Assembly: GCA_950097015.1 (NCBI GenBank)
Contig: CATNEN010000011.1
Location: forward strand, 3,376,501 to 3,440,500
DNA length: 64,000 nucleotides
Source of the DNA: Macrostomum hystrix
Lineage: Eukaryota > Platyhelminthes > Macrostomidae
Direction of reading: 5' to 3'
Shown piece by piece: positions 1-9,051 of the stretch. The notes beneath the pieces were generated by a model, which saw only the letters and a program-made list of their open reading frames with translations, was not told the origin of the DNA and made no database searches. Position numbers and translations under genes: made by a program. Position 1 is the stretch's first letter, and each line of letters opens with the position of its first letter.

Positions 1-484
1 ATTGGTCTGATGTTTTTTGTACAGAAATAATATCTTACAGTTGAAGGGACGAAGTTACATAAAAAAGTTTTCAGTTGAAAATTCAGCAGCTTACACAGGG
101 TAAGGCTTACTCCGCATGGAAAACACATTTCAACCTTCTAAACGGGGTCTAGAGTTGATGGAAAACTCAAATAGGCTCTTCCTTGGAAAGCGTGTTCTTT
201 AATAAGGCCTGTCCATTTTTGCAAGCTTTAAAAAGTCCATAGCTACTACGTTTGAGTTTGTGTTTGGCAACGCAACAGACTGTGAGGAAAATGGCTGTGC
301 GATTGTTGAGGCAGAATGCTAAATAATTGAATAATTAAACCACGGAGGCCCCACTCAAATTTCTGCAAGCAGGTGACAATTCTCATAATAAAAAGGGGTG
401 AAAATGTCGTGAAAGCCAAACTTCTGGAAACTCAGCCACTTAAAACTAACAAGGCAGGCAGCAGCCAGGCGACAGGCCAAGACG
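1..484. other. 5' flank of the PAN/lectin-like gene
   Basis: No convincing coding exon is seen here. The stretch is moderately AT-rich and should contain the promoter and 5' UTR of the gene starting at 485. A short ORF at 373-606 overlaps that gene in another frame and has no recognisable motif, so it is not called. Confidence 0.5.
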
Positions 485-1231
485 ATGCACCCAATCCTAC
501 TCTACATTGTGAGCAGTGCCGCAGCCTTCTGTTCTCTGGCCTTTCAAACCAGTCTGAACTTCTCGGAGACGACCGCACCGCTGTGCATTCAGAGCCAGTT
601 CGTTGAGACTCCTACCGGTGTGCGCAGCGACATGGAATGCGCAGTCCGATGCGCCAGGAACGATCGCTGCCAGGCCTTCAGTCTGCACTTTGGACCCTGC
701 CAACTGTTCGTGTTCGACAAGTGCAGCAAGAATGTGCGCGACTGTGGCGTCTGCAACCGCTCAGGTCGACTGTACATCAAGCAGCAGGTCGGACTGCCAG
801 CAGGAGCGCTGTGCCCTAGCGGATTCTCTGACGACCTGTGCGGCGCAAAGTACAAGCTGGTGGCCGGCACGAGCTGGAACGCGTACAAGACTGTCGCCGA
901 TGCTCAGCCGGGACTCGTCATCATGGCCGACGTGATGGACGCGACCGAGTGGTCTCACCTGCTGAATATTACGATCAGGATGGGTTGGACTCTTGAGATG
1001 TTCGGCGGCATGCAGGCTCCGGGAAGTCCCGAGCCAGCAGAAGGCTGGTACTGGGTGAGCTGCAACATCCCCCTCAGCGGCACCAGCAGCCTCTGGCGGG
1101 GCGGGGAGCCAAACAATGTGGGTGGAAGCGAAAACTACGTGTTAGGAAATCGTGTGAAATTACTGGACGGCACTGAATTTCATTCGTCAGTGAATGGCGG
1201 CTTCTTGGAGTGCGTTTCGCCGTTTGATTAA
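485..1231 (+). CDS. Secreted PAN/apple plus C-type-lectin-like protein, intronless
   Basis: A 248-residue ORF. Residues 1-19 are hydrophobic (MHPILLYIVSSAAAF...) and look like a signal peptide, so the product is probably secreted. Residues about 33-98 have the cysteine spacing of a PAN/apple module (DMECAVRCARNDRCQAF, then further Cys pairs). Residues about 108-248 resemble a degenerate C-type lectin fold: a tryptophan-rich core, GEPNN followed by SENYV, and a terminal FLECV cysteine. The EPN tripeptide is the sugar- and calcium-binding signature of mannose-type lectins, but the usual WND motif is not clear, so ligand binding is uncertain. The first ATG gives the signal peptide. No introns are seen, unlike most genes in this window. 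Invertebrate lectins of this layout act in immunity, adhesion or mucus; that role is inference. Confidence 0.72.
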   Translation: MHPILLYIVSSAAAFCSLAFQTSLNFSETTAPLCIQSQFVETPTGVRSDMECAVRCARNDRCQAFSLHFGPCQLFVFDKCSKNVRDCGVCNRSGRLYIKQQVGLPAGALCPSGFSDDLCGAKYKLVAGTSWNAYKTVADAQPGLVIMADVMDATEWSHLLNITIRMGWTLEMFGGMQAPGSPEPAEGWYWVSCNIPLSGTSSLWRGGEPNNVGGSENYVLGNRVKLLDGTEFHSSVNGGFLECVSPFD

Positions 1232-1488
1232 TTGACACTTGATGTTTGACTACTTTACAAATGGAAATATTTCGATTTCCACAGCTTTGCTTCTGCCTTT
1301 GAAAATGCACAAAAATCCACTCTTCTGATCGACAGTCGACTTTAACTTTGTTAAAGTTACGGCTGTCTCTCATGCCTCACACTTAAGATGATAGTTCCTA
1401 ATGTTTTTGTCGACGTTTTAAACTATACTTTACGACAGGCATCGGGAAAAAAACAAAAGAACTTACCTCTTACCTCTTTGCTTGCCAG

Positions 1489-1494
1489 AATAAA
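1489..1494 (+). terminator. Possible polyadenylation signal
   Basis: AATAAA lies about 260 nt after the stop codon of the PAN/lectin-like gene on the same strand. It is the first canonical hexamer noticed downstream. Confidence 0.35.
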
Positions 1495-1914
1495 TTTTAA
1501 ATGACTAGGTTTCGTCTTTAGATTCTTTAGAGCTATGGTTAAAATATTTTTTTCTTTTCTCATTGTTAGGCAGTGTTCAGTCTCATTGTGCCTTTAAGCT
1601 TGGTTATTTCATGGTTATTATTTCATTTAAAACTACAAGTAAAACTGCTAGCATCATAATTACGCAAATCACTTAAAAGCATCCTCTTGGCAACTCGTAC
1701 CAGCTCATAAAACATCGTATGGTTTTCCCGAAAGGGTCTCGGAAGGGCCCACGCACACGAGTGGCCAATCTGCAGCCCAAAGTCAACAATTGTCAACATC
1801 GTGTTGACAAATGTACTAAGTCTATATCGGGTGTCCTAGGTCTCCCTGCGACTACAAATGTAAATCTGGCAAAGTTTAGTTATGTTCGAAGAGTGTAGCA
1901 TTCTAGAGGTGAGG

Positions 1915-2253
1915 CATTGAGTGGCAGATCAGTATAACACATTTGCCTCTCGCACCAAGCTCCCTGAACTCGATTCCGTGACGAGGCCACATTAATTTGG
2001 GGCCGCAGTCCAAGGTTCAACTTGCAAGGCACTGCAGTAACTGCCTGACGATGAGAAAGTCAGGGCAGATGTACACACCTGTGTGAACGTGCACAGGTGT
2101 AGATATATTACACATACGGTATCTGTGTGTGTATGCTCAGGAGTCAGCGAAATGGGCAGAATTGCCTCCTCGCTGGCTGCAGGGCAAGTGTAACAAAATA
2201 ATGTGCCATTGCCTGCAGCCCTCCTGCAATTATATTATTATTATTATCATTCT
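1915..2253. repeat. tRNA-like SINE, family 1 (full-looking copy)
   Basis: A tRNA-like head (GTGGCAGATCAGTATAAC as a box A-like part; GAACTCGATTCCG as a box B-like part) is followed by a unique body (CTGACGATGAGAAAGTCAGG, GCAGATGTACACACCTG). It ends near CATTGCCTGCAG and a short ATT run. The same body recurs at about 27005-27265, and partly at 13160-13290 and 29640-29712, so it is a dispersed element. It is probably transcribed by Pol III and mobilised in trans by a LINE; that is inference from the structure. Confidence 0.6.
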
Positions 2254-3332
2254 AAAAGTAAGTTTGGGGTCATATCTCGAATTGTTGTAGCGGGAAGAGC
2301 GATCAACGATAGGAACAAAACAAATCTACTGCCCCACTTCTAACAGGCGCCATGCAGCACACCCTGATTGTTAGTGTAACCTTAATCTGCAACCTAAAAA
2401 CTGTTTGGTGTAACTGGGGGCATAAAAACCTGACTTGCTTCAATCGATTGCATAGTTATATTATCTAGGTCCGTTATCTAGCCCGAATCTCCCAGCACAG
2501 GGAAGTTAGAAGAGGGGGCGCAATGTTGAAAGCAAAGCAACCAGACAGACAGATGGTTACGTATGCTTTATAGACTGAATACTGCAGTGGGAATGTTCAT
2601 GCCCAAAATACCTTGGCCAGGTGAATCACCATGCAGGCCGCAGGTGGAATCCACTGGTGTTTGGCGGGCAACGAAAACAAGTCCAGGGCAGCAACTAACA
2701 GCGGCTTACAGGCCCATTACATAATCGATCAATCACGCGCATGGTCTGACCACACAATATCCCGAAATTCTCTCTTTTCTTCTAGTGCAGCCTCCATTCT
2801 ACATTTGTACGATTTCTCTGTTAAATGCATTTATTCAACCAGGGTAAACCAGCACCTCTCATAGTTATTACCGCTAATTCTACTTGAGAGCTCTCTTATG
2901 TGGCGTCGCGCACTAGCCTGTAGACTGAGTGAGTATTTACTGAGGCCTAAGTTTTTGCAAACTTGGGTCCTAAAATATCAGTTTGTCAGCTAAATTAGAA
3001 AATATTTAGCCTCTTAAACAAAATCATTAGATTTTCTACCTTAACATAAAATTCTTCCAATTTAGTTATTTATGCCTTGAAAAGCTCAGAACATAGACAG
3101 AACACAGAAAAAACTGAATTGATTCCGCATCTTCATGCAAATTACAAGTATTAATCACAATTAAGAAAGTTGGTACACTTGCAGTTTATATAGCAAGTTA
3201 TAGTCAGCAGTTAAAAATCGTGTAACGCAAAGGAAAATATTAGGGCACATGAATATATAGAAGGCACTGTACACTCACAACATGCATTAGATCCAGGAAA
3301 CAACAGTTTAAAAAGGCTGGGAAGATCGCCAC
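2254..3332. other. Intergenic, no gene seen
   Basis: AT-rich spacer between the lectin-like gene and the 3' end of the DEG/ENaC gene. One short ORF (2631-2864) lacks any motif. No RNA gene was recognised. Confidence 0.5.
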
Positions 3333-3338
3333 TTTATT
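3333..3338 (-). terminator. Polyadenylation signal of the DEG/ENaC gene
   Basis: TTTATT on the plus strand reads AATAAA on the minus strand, about 55 nt past the DEG/ENaC stop codon. The position is right for 3' end formation of that gene. Confidence 0.5.
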
Positions 3339-3392
3339 TTGTTGATTTTCAGTCTTTCAAATAAAAATGATGATTCATTTGTAGAACATCAG

Positions 3393-5627
3393 TCAAGCCA
3401 CAATGACCGGACGTCGAACAGAACCATCCCTTTCAGCTTCCAGGATGAGGTTCTTGCACTGGTGCGCCGCGCCCGCAGAGGCCCTCGAGCAGCAGTTGCC
3501 GTGATCGAACAGCTGCTTGTACTTGTGCAGTTCGCTCTGCGGCAGCTCGTCCTCGACCATGGCCTGCTGCAGCATCGCGAACTTGGACTTGCCGTCCAAC
3601 TCCTGCAGCTTGACTTCCTTCGGCTTCGTGGCCATAAGGTAGGCGAGCTCTACGAACTCGAAGAAAGTCAGCAGCGACACGCCGGCGTAGAGCCCGAAGA
3701 TGCCCCCGATCTCGGAGAGAGCCTCGGCGAACGAGTAGCTCTCGACCTCCTCGTTGAGTGCTCCAGTCGGACTGTCCGCATGGATGGCCACCTTCAAGAA
3801 GCTCTTGCGAATGAGAAACTCTTGAGCAGTCCAGTTGAACGACTTTGAGCTGGATTTTGAGCCGATCACATTTTCGGGAATCGCCTCGATGATGTCGCGA
3901 ATGGGAAAGACTCTGGTCTTCTTCAGAATGCTGTTGTACGATCGGTTGCCCACACTCTCGTCTAGAAATTTGGGAATCACGTACTGGTTCACGAGAAAGT
4001 GAATGTCCCGCTGACTCGGCCACGCAGAGCTACCCATCTTCACGTTGTAGTCGTCGCCAGTGCACGGCTGGAAGCGTTGCGAGTCGGTGAAGAAGGTGAG
4101 GATTTTCTTCTTCAGCTGGTTCTCGTAGACTTTGTCGTGGCATTCGACTCGCTTGAGAGTGCGATCGATCTCGACGGGATCCGTGCCGTTTCTGCAGAAG
4201 TAGCACAACTTGGAGTTGAAGTGCTGGTAGGGCGTCACGTGGGTGTAGCAGCCGCAGTTAGACCAGAACAGCTCCTGGGTCCGAGCCACCACATAGTCGA
4301 GTCGATCGCGCTTGAACTTCTTGAAGTTGGGCGGCGGCTTCGGTCCGGGGTTCCTGATGTCGAACCCGGGGTAGTAGGAGACATACTCCACCTCGTCTTC
4401 ATCGGACTCATCGGACGTCTCTCGACACGGGTGATCGGGCCGGTTTTTCGAGATCTTGCGCTCCATCGAGAAGATGATGTTTGAGTAGTCCCCGTTGCCG
4501 ACAGTCACGCTGTTCATGTCCATGTGCGGGTAGGTTCCCTTCTCGTGCAGAATCACTCGAATACCGTCGGGCTCCATCTTGTCTCCCGCCAGCAACTGGT
4601 TCAATGAGAGATTGTAGTTTATGAGGTAGCGTTCTAGAAAATTCGAACGATATCCACCAGAGTCTTGACCGTCGCGGCGTTGGCTGTAAAAGCCATTAGT
4701 TGTGGTCAAGCCATTGCTCGCATGAATTTTTCTCAGGTGCGAGTTCGTGTACAGGATGAGGTTCAGACCTTCATCCTCGTTGCCACTGTACACTCGCCTG
4801 TCTTCTTCTTCCTCGCCTTCAAATTTGGGCGTAAAGGTATAGCAGTTCCAATAGTCAATGTTCTGCACCATTTTAAACTGCTCATTGGAGCAAACCCTGC
4901 TTTTGTAAGTGCAATCGACAAGGAAAAGATCATCGTCGTGAGCGAGGTCTCTTGTGTCCTCGGAGGCCCAGAAGATCTGAAAGAACTTCCTGGCCATCTT
5001 GAATCGGTCAATGGTGCTGTTCTCCTGTCCGGTGGAGGCGTTGATGAAGCCGCGGAAGAACTGCCATTTGTTGCGCATATGTCTCCGGATATCCTTGGCT
5101 CCGTGGTACTGCACGGACTCTGAGATCGGGTACATGTTGCACAGCGTCACATCTGGAAATGTGACGTGAACTCCGCCGTTCAGAATGACGGAATTCACTG
5201 GCGTCTCATTGTAGTTGGCCACGATAAAGTAGATGTGAACTCCGCAGGCCACGCAGCCGATGATGGTGATGACGAGCCAGAAGAACTTCCGTCGAATATC
5301 TGTGGACTGGTACATGTGGCCCAGTCCGTGCACTGTCGTTCTATGGCCATAGTCGTTGAACTCGTTGATCAGCATCTTTAAAGTTTCTGTGGACTTTTTT
5401 TTCCTTCGATTGGTTTGCTGTTGTCTAGGGAGCATTGTCTGGGCTGGATGATGTGCAGCAGGCTGCTGACCGGACATGTCTGAAGCTAGTGCCGTGGACT
5501 CAGGTGCAGTCGTCTCCATCTGTTGCTTCGCGGTATTGACTCTCGATACTTCTCTTTGATCCCCATTCTCAAGTTTTTCATTTTTGTTGTCATAGTTTAC
5601 AGCACCGACGCCCTGATGCAGCTGCAT
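3393..5627 (-). CDS. DEG/ENaC (amiloride-sensitive) sodium channel subunit
   Basis: An intronless 744-residue ORF with the family layout: a cytosolic N-terminus, two membrane segments and a large Cys-rich extracellular loop. The gating motif His-Gly is at 100-101 (VHGLGHMYQSTD), TM1 is at about 115-137, and the post-TM1 signature FPDVTLCN is at 157-164. The loop has the Cys-rich CGCYTHV...CYFC segment. TM2 is at about 638-663 with GLYAGVSLLTFFEF; the G-V-S at 649-651 is the G-x-S selectivity filter. Family members are trimeric cation channels at the plasma membrane, gated by acid, peptides or mechanical force; the stimulus here cannot be read. The loop carries an acidic insert (SDESDEDEVE). 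Length is at the long end of the family. The start is the first Met; the N-terminal 70 residues are low-complexity, so a later start is possible. Long antisense ORFs are shadows. Confidence 0.93.
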   Translation of the reverse strand: MQLHQGVGAVNYDNKNEKLENGDQREVSRVNTAKQQMETTAPESTALASDMSGQQPAAHHPAQTMLPRQQQTNRRKKKSTETLKMLINEFNDYGHRTTVHGLGHMYQSTDIRRKFFWLVITIIGCVACGVHIYFIVANYNETPVNSVILNGGVHVTFPDVTLCNMYPISESVQYHGAKDIRRHMRNKWQFFRGFINASTGQENSTIDRFKMARKFFQIFWASEDTRDLAHDDDLFLVDCTYKSRVCSNEQFKMVQNIDYWNCYTFTPKFEGEEEEDRRVYSGNEDEGLNLILYTNSHLRKIHASNGLTTTNGFYSQRRDGQDSGGYRSNFLERYLINYNLSLNQLLAGDKMEPDGIRVILHEKGTYPHMDMNSVTVGNGDYSNIIFSMERKISKNRPDHPCRETSDESDEDEVEYVSYYPGFDIRNPGPKPPPNFKKFKRDRLDYVVARTQELFWSNCGCYTHVTPYQHFNSKLCYFCRNGTDPVEIDRTLKRVECHDKVYENQLKKKILTFFTDSQRFQPCTGDDYNVKMGSSAWPSQRDIHFLVNQYVIPKFLDESVGNRSYNSILKKTRVFPIRDIIEAIPENVIGSKSSSKSFNWTAQEFLIRKSFLKVAIHADSPTGALNEEVESYSFAEALSEIGGIFGLYAGVSLLTFFEFVELAYLMATKPKEVKLQELDGKSKFAMLQQAMVEDELPQSELHKYKQLFDHGNCCSRASAGAAHQCKNLILEAERDGSVRRPVIVA

Positions 5628-6381
5628 GTCAATTTTTTGGTGTGCCGCTGTTTGTTTACTGTAGGCGTGGAAATGGTTAATTTTTGCTGCCTTTATTTCG
5701 GGGTTTTCGTCAGCGGTCTAAAATTGTTTCGTTCAGGTGCTTGTTTCATCCCTTATTGAAGTCGTTTTGGCGATGCGTGCATGGACCAATGCGGCTCTAG
5801 GGATCAGATGCGAGCGAGATTCGCTTCTTGGGATTGGTAGGTCAAAGCTTAATTTCACTTGACTGTGCAAATCAAGGTAGAAAAAGCAGACAGTTTCTGA
5901 CATGGCGTCTGCGTACACAATTGCACTTTTACAGTAAAGCTGTCATCAAATTGATAAATGCCTTTAAATATAAATTATTTATAAGTAATTAAACAGCCAA
6001 TTGATATTTGAAGGCAGATTTCCATAAAATTGTAATGCTAGCTCGTTTATCAAGGAGGTCAGAGATGAATAAAAAGTTTTCGAACCTGAAGAAATAATAT
6101 TTTTCAGGCTGAAGTAGGTCATTTTCCCGCTATCTATATAGTTCGTTAAGTAACTTTGTACAGAATCAATTCATTGCGCACAAAAATGTTAGGAAATCTG
6201 TCATTTTCATTTTCCTTTATCTCTGCCTGCAGGGATTAAAGCGCATTTTACTGCACAATGCACTTGAACCAACTGGCTAGGGTTACTATAGAGACTACTA
6301 TACTATAGATTGATAGAAGGTTTGTTTGTCTGGCGAAAAATATTGTTTTGGATCATTAGCATTCAGGGAGAATAAGAATAA
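5628..6381. other. Intergenic, 5' flank of the DEG/ENaC gene
   Basis: AT-rich sequence that should hold the promoter of the minus-strand channel gene. No element was recognised with confidence. Short ORFs at 5523-5759 and 5733-5918 have no motif. Confidence 0.45.
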
Positions 6382-7033
6382 GGGAGGTAAGTGGCTGATG
6401 CGGCCTGAGGTAAGTGACTGAGCCTGAGGTAAGGGACTGAGCCTGAGGTAAGTGACTGAGCCTGAGGTAAGTGACTGAGCCTGAGGTAAGTGACTGAGCC
6501 TGAGGTAAGTGACTGAGCCTGAGGTAAGTGGCTGAATGAGGCCTGAGGTAAGTGGCTGAATGCGGCCTGAGGTAAGTGACTGAGCCTGAGGTAAGTGGCT
6601 GAATGAGGCCTGAGGTAAGTGGCTGAATGCGGCCTGAGGTAAGTGACTGAGCCTGAGGTAAGTGGCTGAATGAGGCCTGAGGTAAGTGACTGAATGAGGC
6701 CTGAGGTAAGTGGCTGAATGCGGCCTGAGGTAAGTGGCTGAATGAGGCCTGAGGTAAGTGACTGAACCTGAGTTAACTGGCTGAATGAGGCCTGAGGTAA
6801 CTGGCTGAATGCGGCCTGAGGTAAGTGGCTGAATGCGGCCTGAGGTAACTGGCTGAATGAGGCCTGAGGTAAGTGGCTGAATGCGGCCTGAGGTAACTGG
6901 CTGAATGAGGCCTGAGGTAAGTGGCTGAATGCGGCCTGAGGTAACTGGCTGAATGCGGCCTGAGGTAACTGGCTGAATGAGGCCTGAGGTAACTGGCTGA
7001 ATGCGGCCTGAGGTAACTGGCTGAATGAGACCT
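6382..7033. repeat. Minisatellite, mixed 24-bp and 18-bp units with GGTAAGT cores
   Basis: About 29 imperfect units. The long unit combines a GAGGTAAGTGGCTGAATG core with GCGGCC or AGGCC; the short unit lacks the AATG(C/A)GGC part. About 20 units carry an exact GGTAAGT and several of the later ones have GGTAACT instead. The 24-bp period is divisible by three, so a spurious minus-strand ORF of about 100 codons runs through it. Confidence 0.95.
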
Positions 7034-7623
7034 AATTAAGGGCCACATCAAATTTAGAAATGTAATAGAACGCAAAATGCTAAAAGCGAGTTGTCCCGAT
7101 CAAATCTAAAAAATAAGCTGCCCTACCCAGGCAGACAATGTGGCGCAACGGAAATTCCCCGCTAATTATCTGCAGCTGCAGCAAGTCCTGCCGTAGCAAC
7201 CACTTAAAAGTTGAAAACAACGCAGGGCAGTCATACGTACCCTCTGTTTGCCTCAGGTGCAGTCGCAGCATGGAAACTATTGTTATATGAACTTCATAGT
7301 ACAGAATGCACAGCATACACTACTAGCTTGGTGGCTGCATGGAATTCGTGATCGAAAGAATCAAGGGAAAAAAACTCATTGCGCCATTAGAAAGCGGTGG
7401 AAGCGTTTTCTCCTTCACTCCAACTGTAGGAAATGTCTGATAAAAGTTCAGCGTAGGCCATGGATTTATGGCATCTATCTAGACATAAAAAATTATGGAT
7501 TAGTCTGAACTACGCGCGTAGTTCGCACCGATTTGAATTCCGTGATAAATTTTATTCCGGAAAATTTTAGTTATTTCAATCTCGATTTTGAGGCACAGGT
7601 TTTAGCCAAGAATATAAAACAGC
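7034..7623. other. Intergenic, no gene seen
   Basis: Unique sequence. Weak ORFs on both strands (7080-7316 minus, 7248-7508 plus) show no domain, signal peptide or splice support, so no gene is called. Confidence 0.45.
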
Positions 7624-7690
7624 TAGGGGTCGTCAAACTCCGGCCCACGGGCCAGATGCGGCCCTCGAAGCAACCTAAATCCGGCCCGTT
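7624..7690 (+). mobile_element. hAT-like transposon terminus (possible)
   Basis: TAGGGGTCGTCAAACTCCGG followed by repeated CGGCCC/GGGCC words resembles the conserved ends of hAT-Charlie-type elements (CAGGGGTCGGCAAACT with GC-rich GGCCC motifs, from general knowledge). A matching inverted end was not found. A weak GGCCC-rich stretch near 8040-8075 could be the decayed other end, with the 16-bp array as filler. Treat it as a relic or a non-autonomous copy. Confidence 0.35.
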
Positions 7691-7735
7691 GCCCCTACCA
7701 ACACCTACAGTTTCCTGTCTATCCTTCCCCTCTCA

Positions 7736-8012
7736 TCTCTGCCGTGTCTCATCTCTCCCGTGTCTCATCTCTCCCGTCTCATCTCTGCCGTGTCTAATCT
7801 CTCCCGTGTCTCATCTCTCCCATGTCTCATCTCTCCCGTGTCTCATCTCTCCTGTGCCTCATCTCTCCTATGTCTCATCTCTCCGATGTCTCATCTCTCC
7901 TGTGTCTCATCTCTCCTATGTCTCATCTCTCCCATGTCTCATCTCTCCCGTGTCTGATCTCTCCCGTGTCTCATCTCACCCCTGTCTCATCTCTCCTGTG
8001 CCTGATCTATCT
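7736..8012. repeat. 16-bp minisatellite
   Basis: Tandem copies of TCTCATCTCTCCCGTG with C/T and G/T/A variants, about 17 units. It is pyrimidine-rich on the plus strand. The ORFs through it are products of the repeat. Confidence 0.92.
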
Positions 8013-8409
8013 CCCATGTCCTATTTCTACTGTGAATACGGCCCACTGTCGTCTTTTAGGTTCTGTATTTGGCCCTGCTAGCTAATACATGTAAGTTTGT
8101 TAACCCCTGATACATAACATAATAATAATTTAACTTAAAAGCAAAATATATGAGGATATGTAATTTTAAGAATGCAATAAAAATGTTTTAGTATATTTGT
8201 ACAACCTTGTTTGTGGATCGTTTGTTTAAATGAATTACTAAATTCCAGTTAACAACATTTTTTTGTCATTTGTACTAGCGCTTGAGTTTCCAAGAATTTC
8301 TAAGAATTTCCGAGAACTGCTGCCTGGGGTGCTTAGAAACATTCTTACCAAGTACAAGTCTCCAGACATTAGTATAGATTTAGTAATTAGTAATTAAATT
8401 CTGTACTTT
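8013..8409. other. Intergenic, no gene seen
   Basis: AT-rich unique sequence up to the Gypsy 1 target duplication. Nothing recognised. Confidence 0.45.
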
Positions 8410-8414
8410 CTTTC

Positions 8415-8668
8415 TGTCGTGTCGTGGCTGGCTAGCCAAACTTGAGCCGCAAATGGGCGAGAGGTTGTTATTTATTATAGTTGGCATTGCACATAGATGT
8501 ACATGCAGATACGAGTAAAGCATCAGCTAATAGATTAGACGGTTAGGCATAAGCGTACATTGACAGACAGAGCAGGCGGGGAGAGAGCAAGCAGTCCTAA
8601 ACTCAGCGCCAATAACAATTGGGGTGCAGCCCCACACTGCGCACTTCAAGTCAAGTCACGATACAACA
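8415..8668 (-). repeat. Gypsy 1, 3' LTR
   Basis: 254-bp direct repeat of 12510-12763, bounded by TG...CA. In the coding direction it lies downstream of pol. Its terminal block shares GTGGCTG(G)CTAGCCAAA with the Gypsy 2 LTR, which suggests related families. Confidence 0.95.
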
Positions 8669-8678
8669 TCCCCTCATC
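8669..8678 (-). promoter_or_regulatory. Gypsy 1 polypurine tract
   Basis: On the coding (minus) strand GATGAGGGGA lies directly against the 3' LTR, where the plus-strand primer of reverse transcription is expected. It is short, but the position is exact. Confidence 0.6.
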
Positions 8679-9051
8679 ACCAACGAGGAGACAGTCGGTC
8701 TGGGGCGACTCCCTTGGTCGACCTGCAGCTTCGTCGGGGCTCCGGTGTAGCTTCAGCGGTCTGCTGCGGTGGTGCCGCTGCGTCTGGCCGCTGGCTATCA
8801 GGTTCCGGGTTCCGGCCGCCTTCGTCAGGGTTCCGGCCGCCGTCGTCAGGGCTCCGACCGGCATCGTCAGGATCCCGGCCGCCGTCGTCAGTGTTGTCCG
8901 TAACTTCCGCCCGGCTTGGACTCGGACACAAACGCAGCTGATCCCGGTGTGCCAGCACAGGCCTGTCGTCCTTGTCCCGGGTGACCACGGCCGTGTTGTG
9001 GCCGGCCTGTACCACAAAGCGGACGGTCTCAGCCGGCACCCCCGGTCGCGA
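8677..9051 (-). CDS. Gypsy 1 pol C-terminal tail, after an in-frame stop
   Basis: This stretch continues the integrase reading frame after TAG at 9052-9054 and stays open for about 124 codons. The start (PAETVRFVVQAGHNTAVV, then RDKDDRPVLAHRDQLRL) looks like the small beta-rich module that follows the integrase core in Gypsy elements, so it was probably part of Pol. The remainder is a Pro/Asp/Gly-rich repeat of (N/S)PD(D/E)GGR type. Either the TAG is a point mutation, is read through, or the tail is dispensable; the sequence alone cannot decide. Confidence 0.55.
   Translation of the reverse strand, partial: SRPGVPAETVRFVVQAGHNTAVVTRDKDDRPVLAHRDQLRLCPSPSRAEVTDNTDDGGRDPDDAGRSPDDGGRNPDEGGRNPEPDSQRPDAAAPPQQTAEATPEPRRSCRSTKGVAPDRLSPRW

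Noticed and set aside
3339-5123. Plus-strand ORFs opposite the DEG/ENaC gene
   Set aside because: They are shadows of the minus-strand gene, whose domains and motifs are clear.
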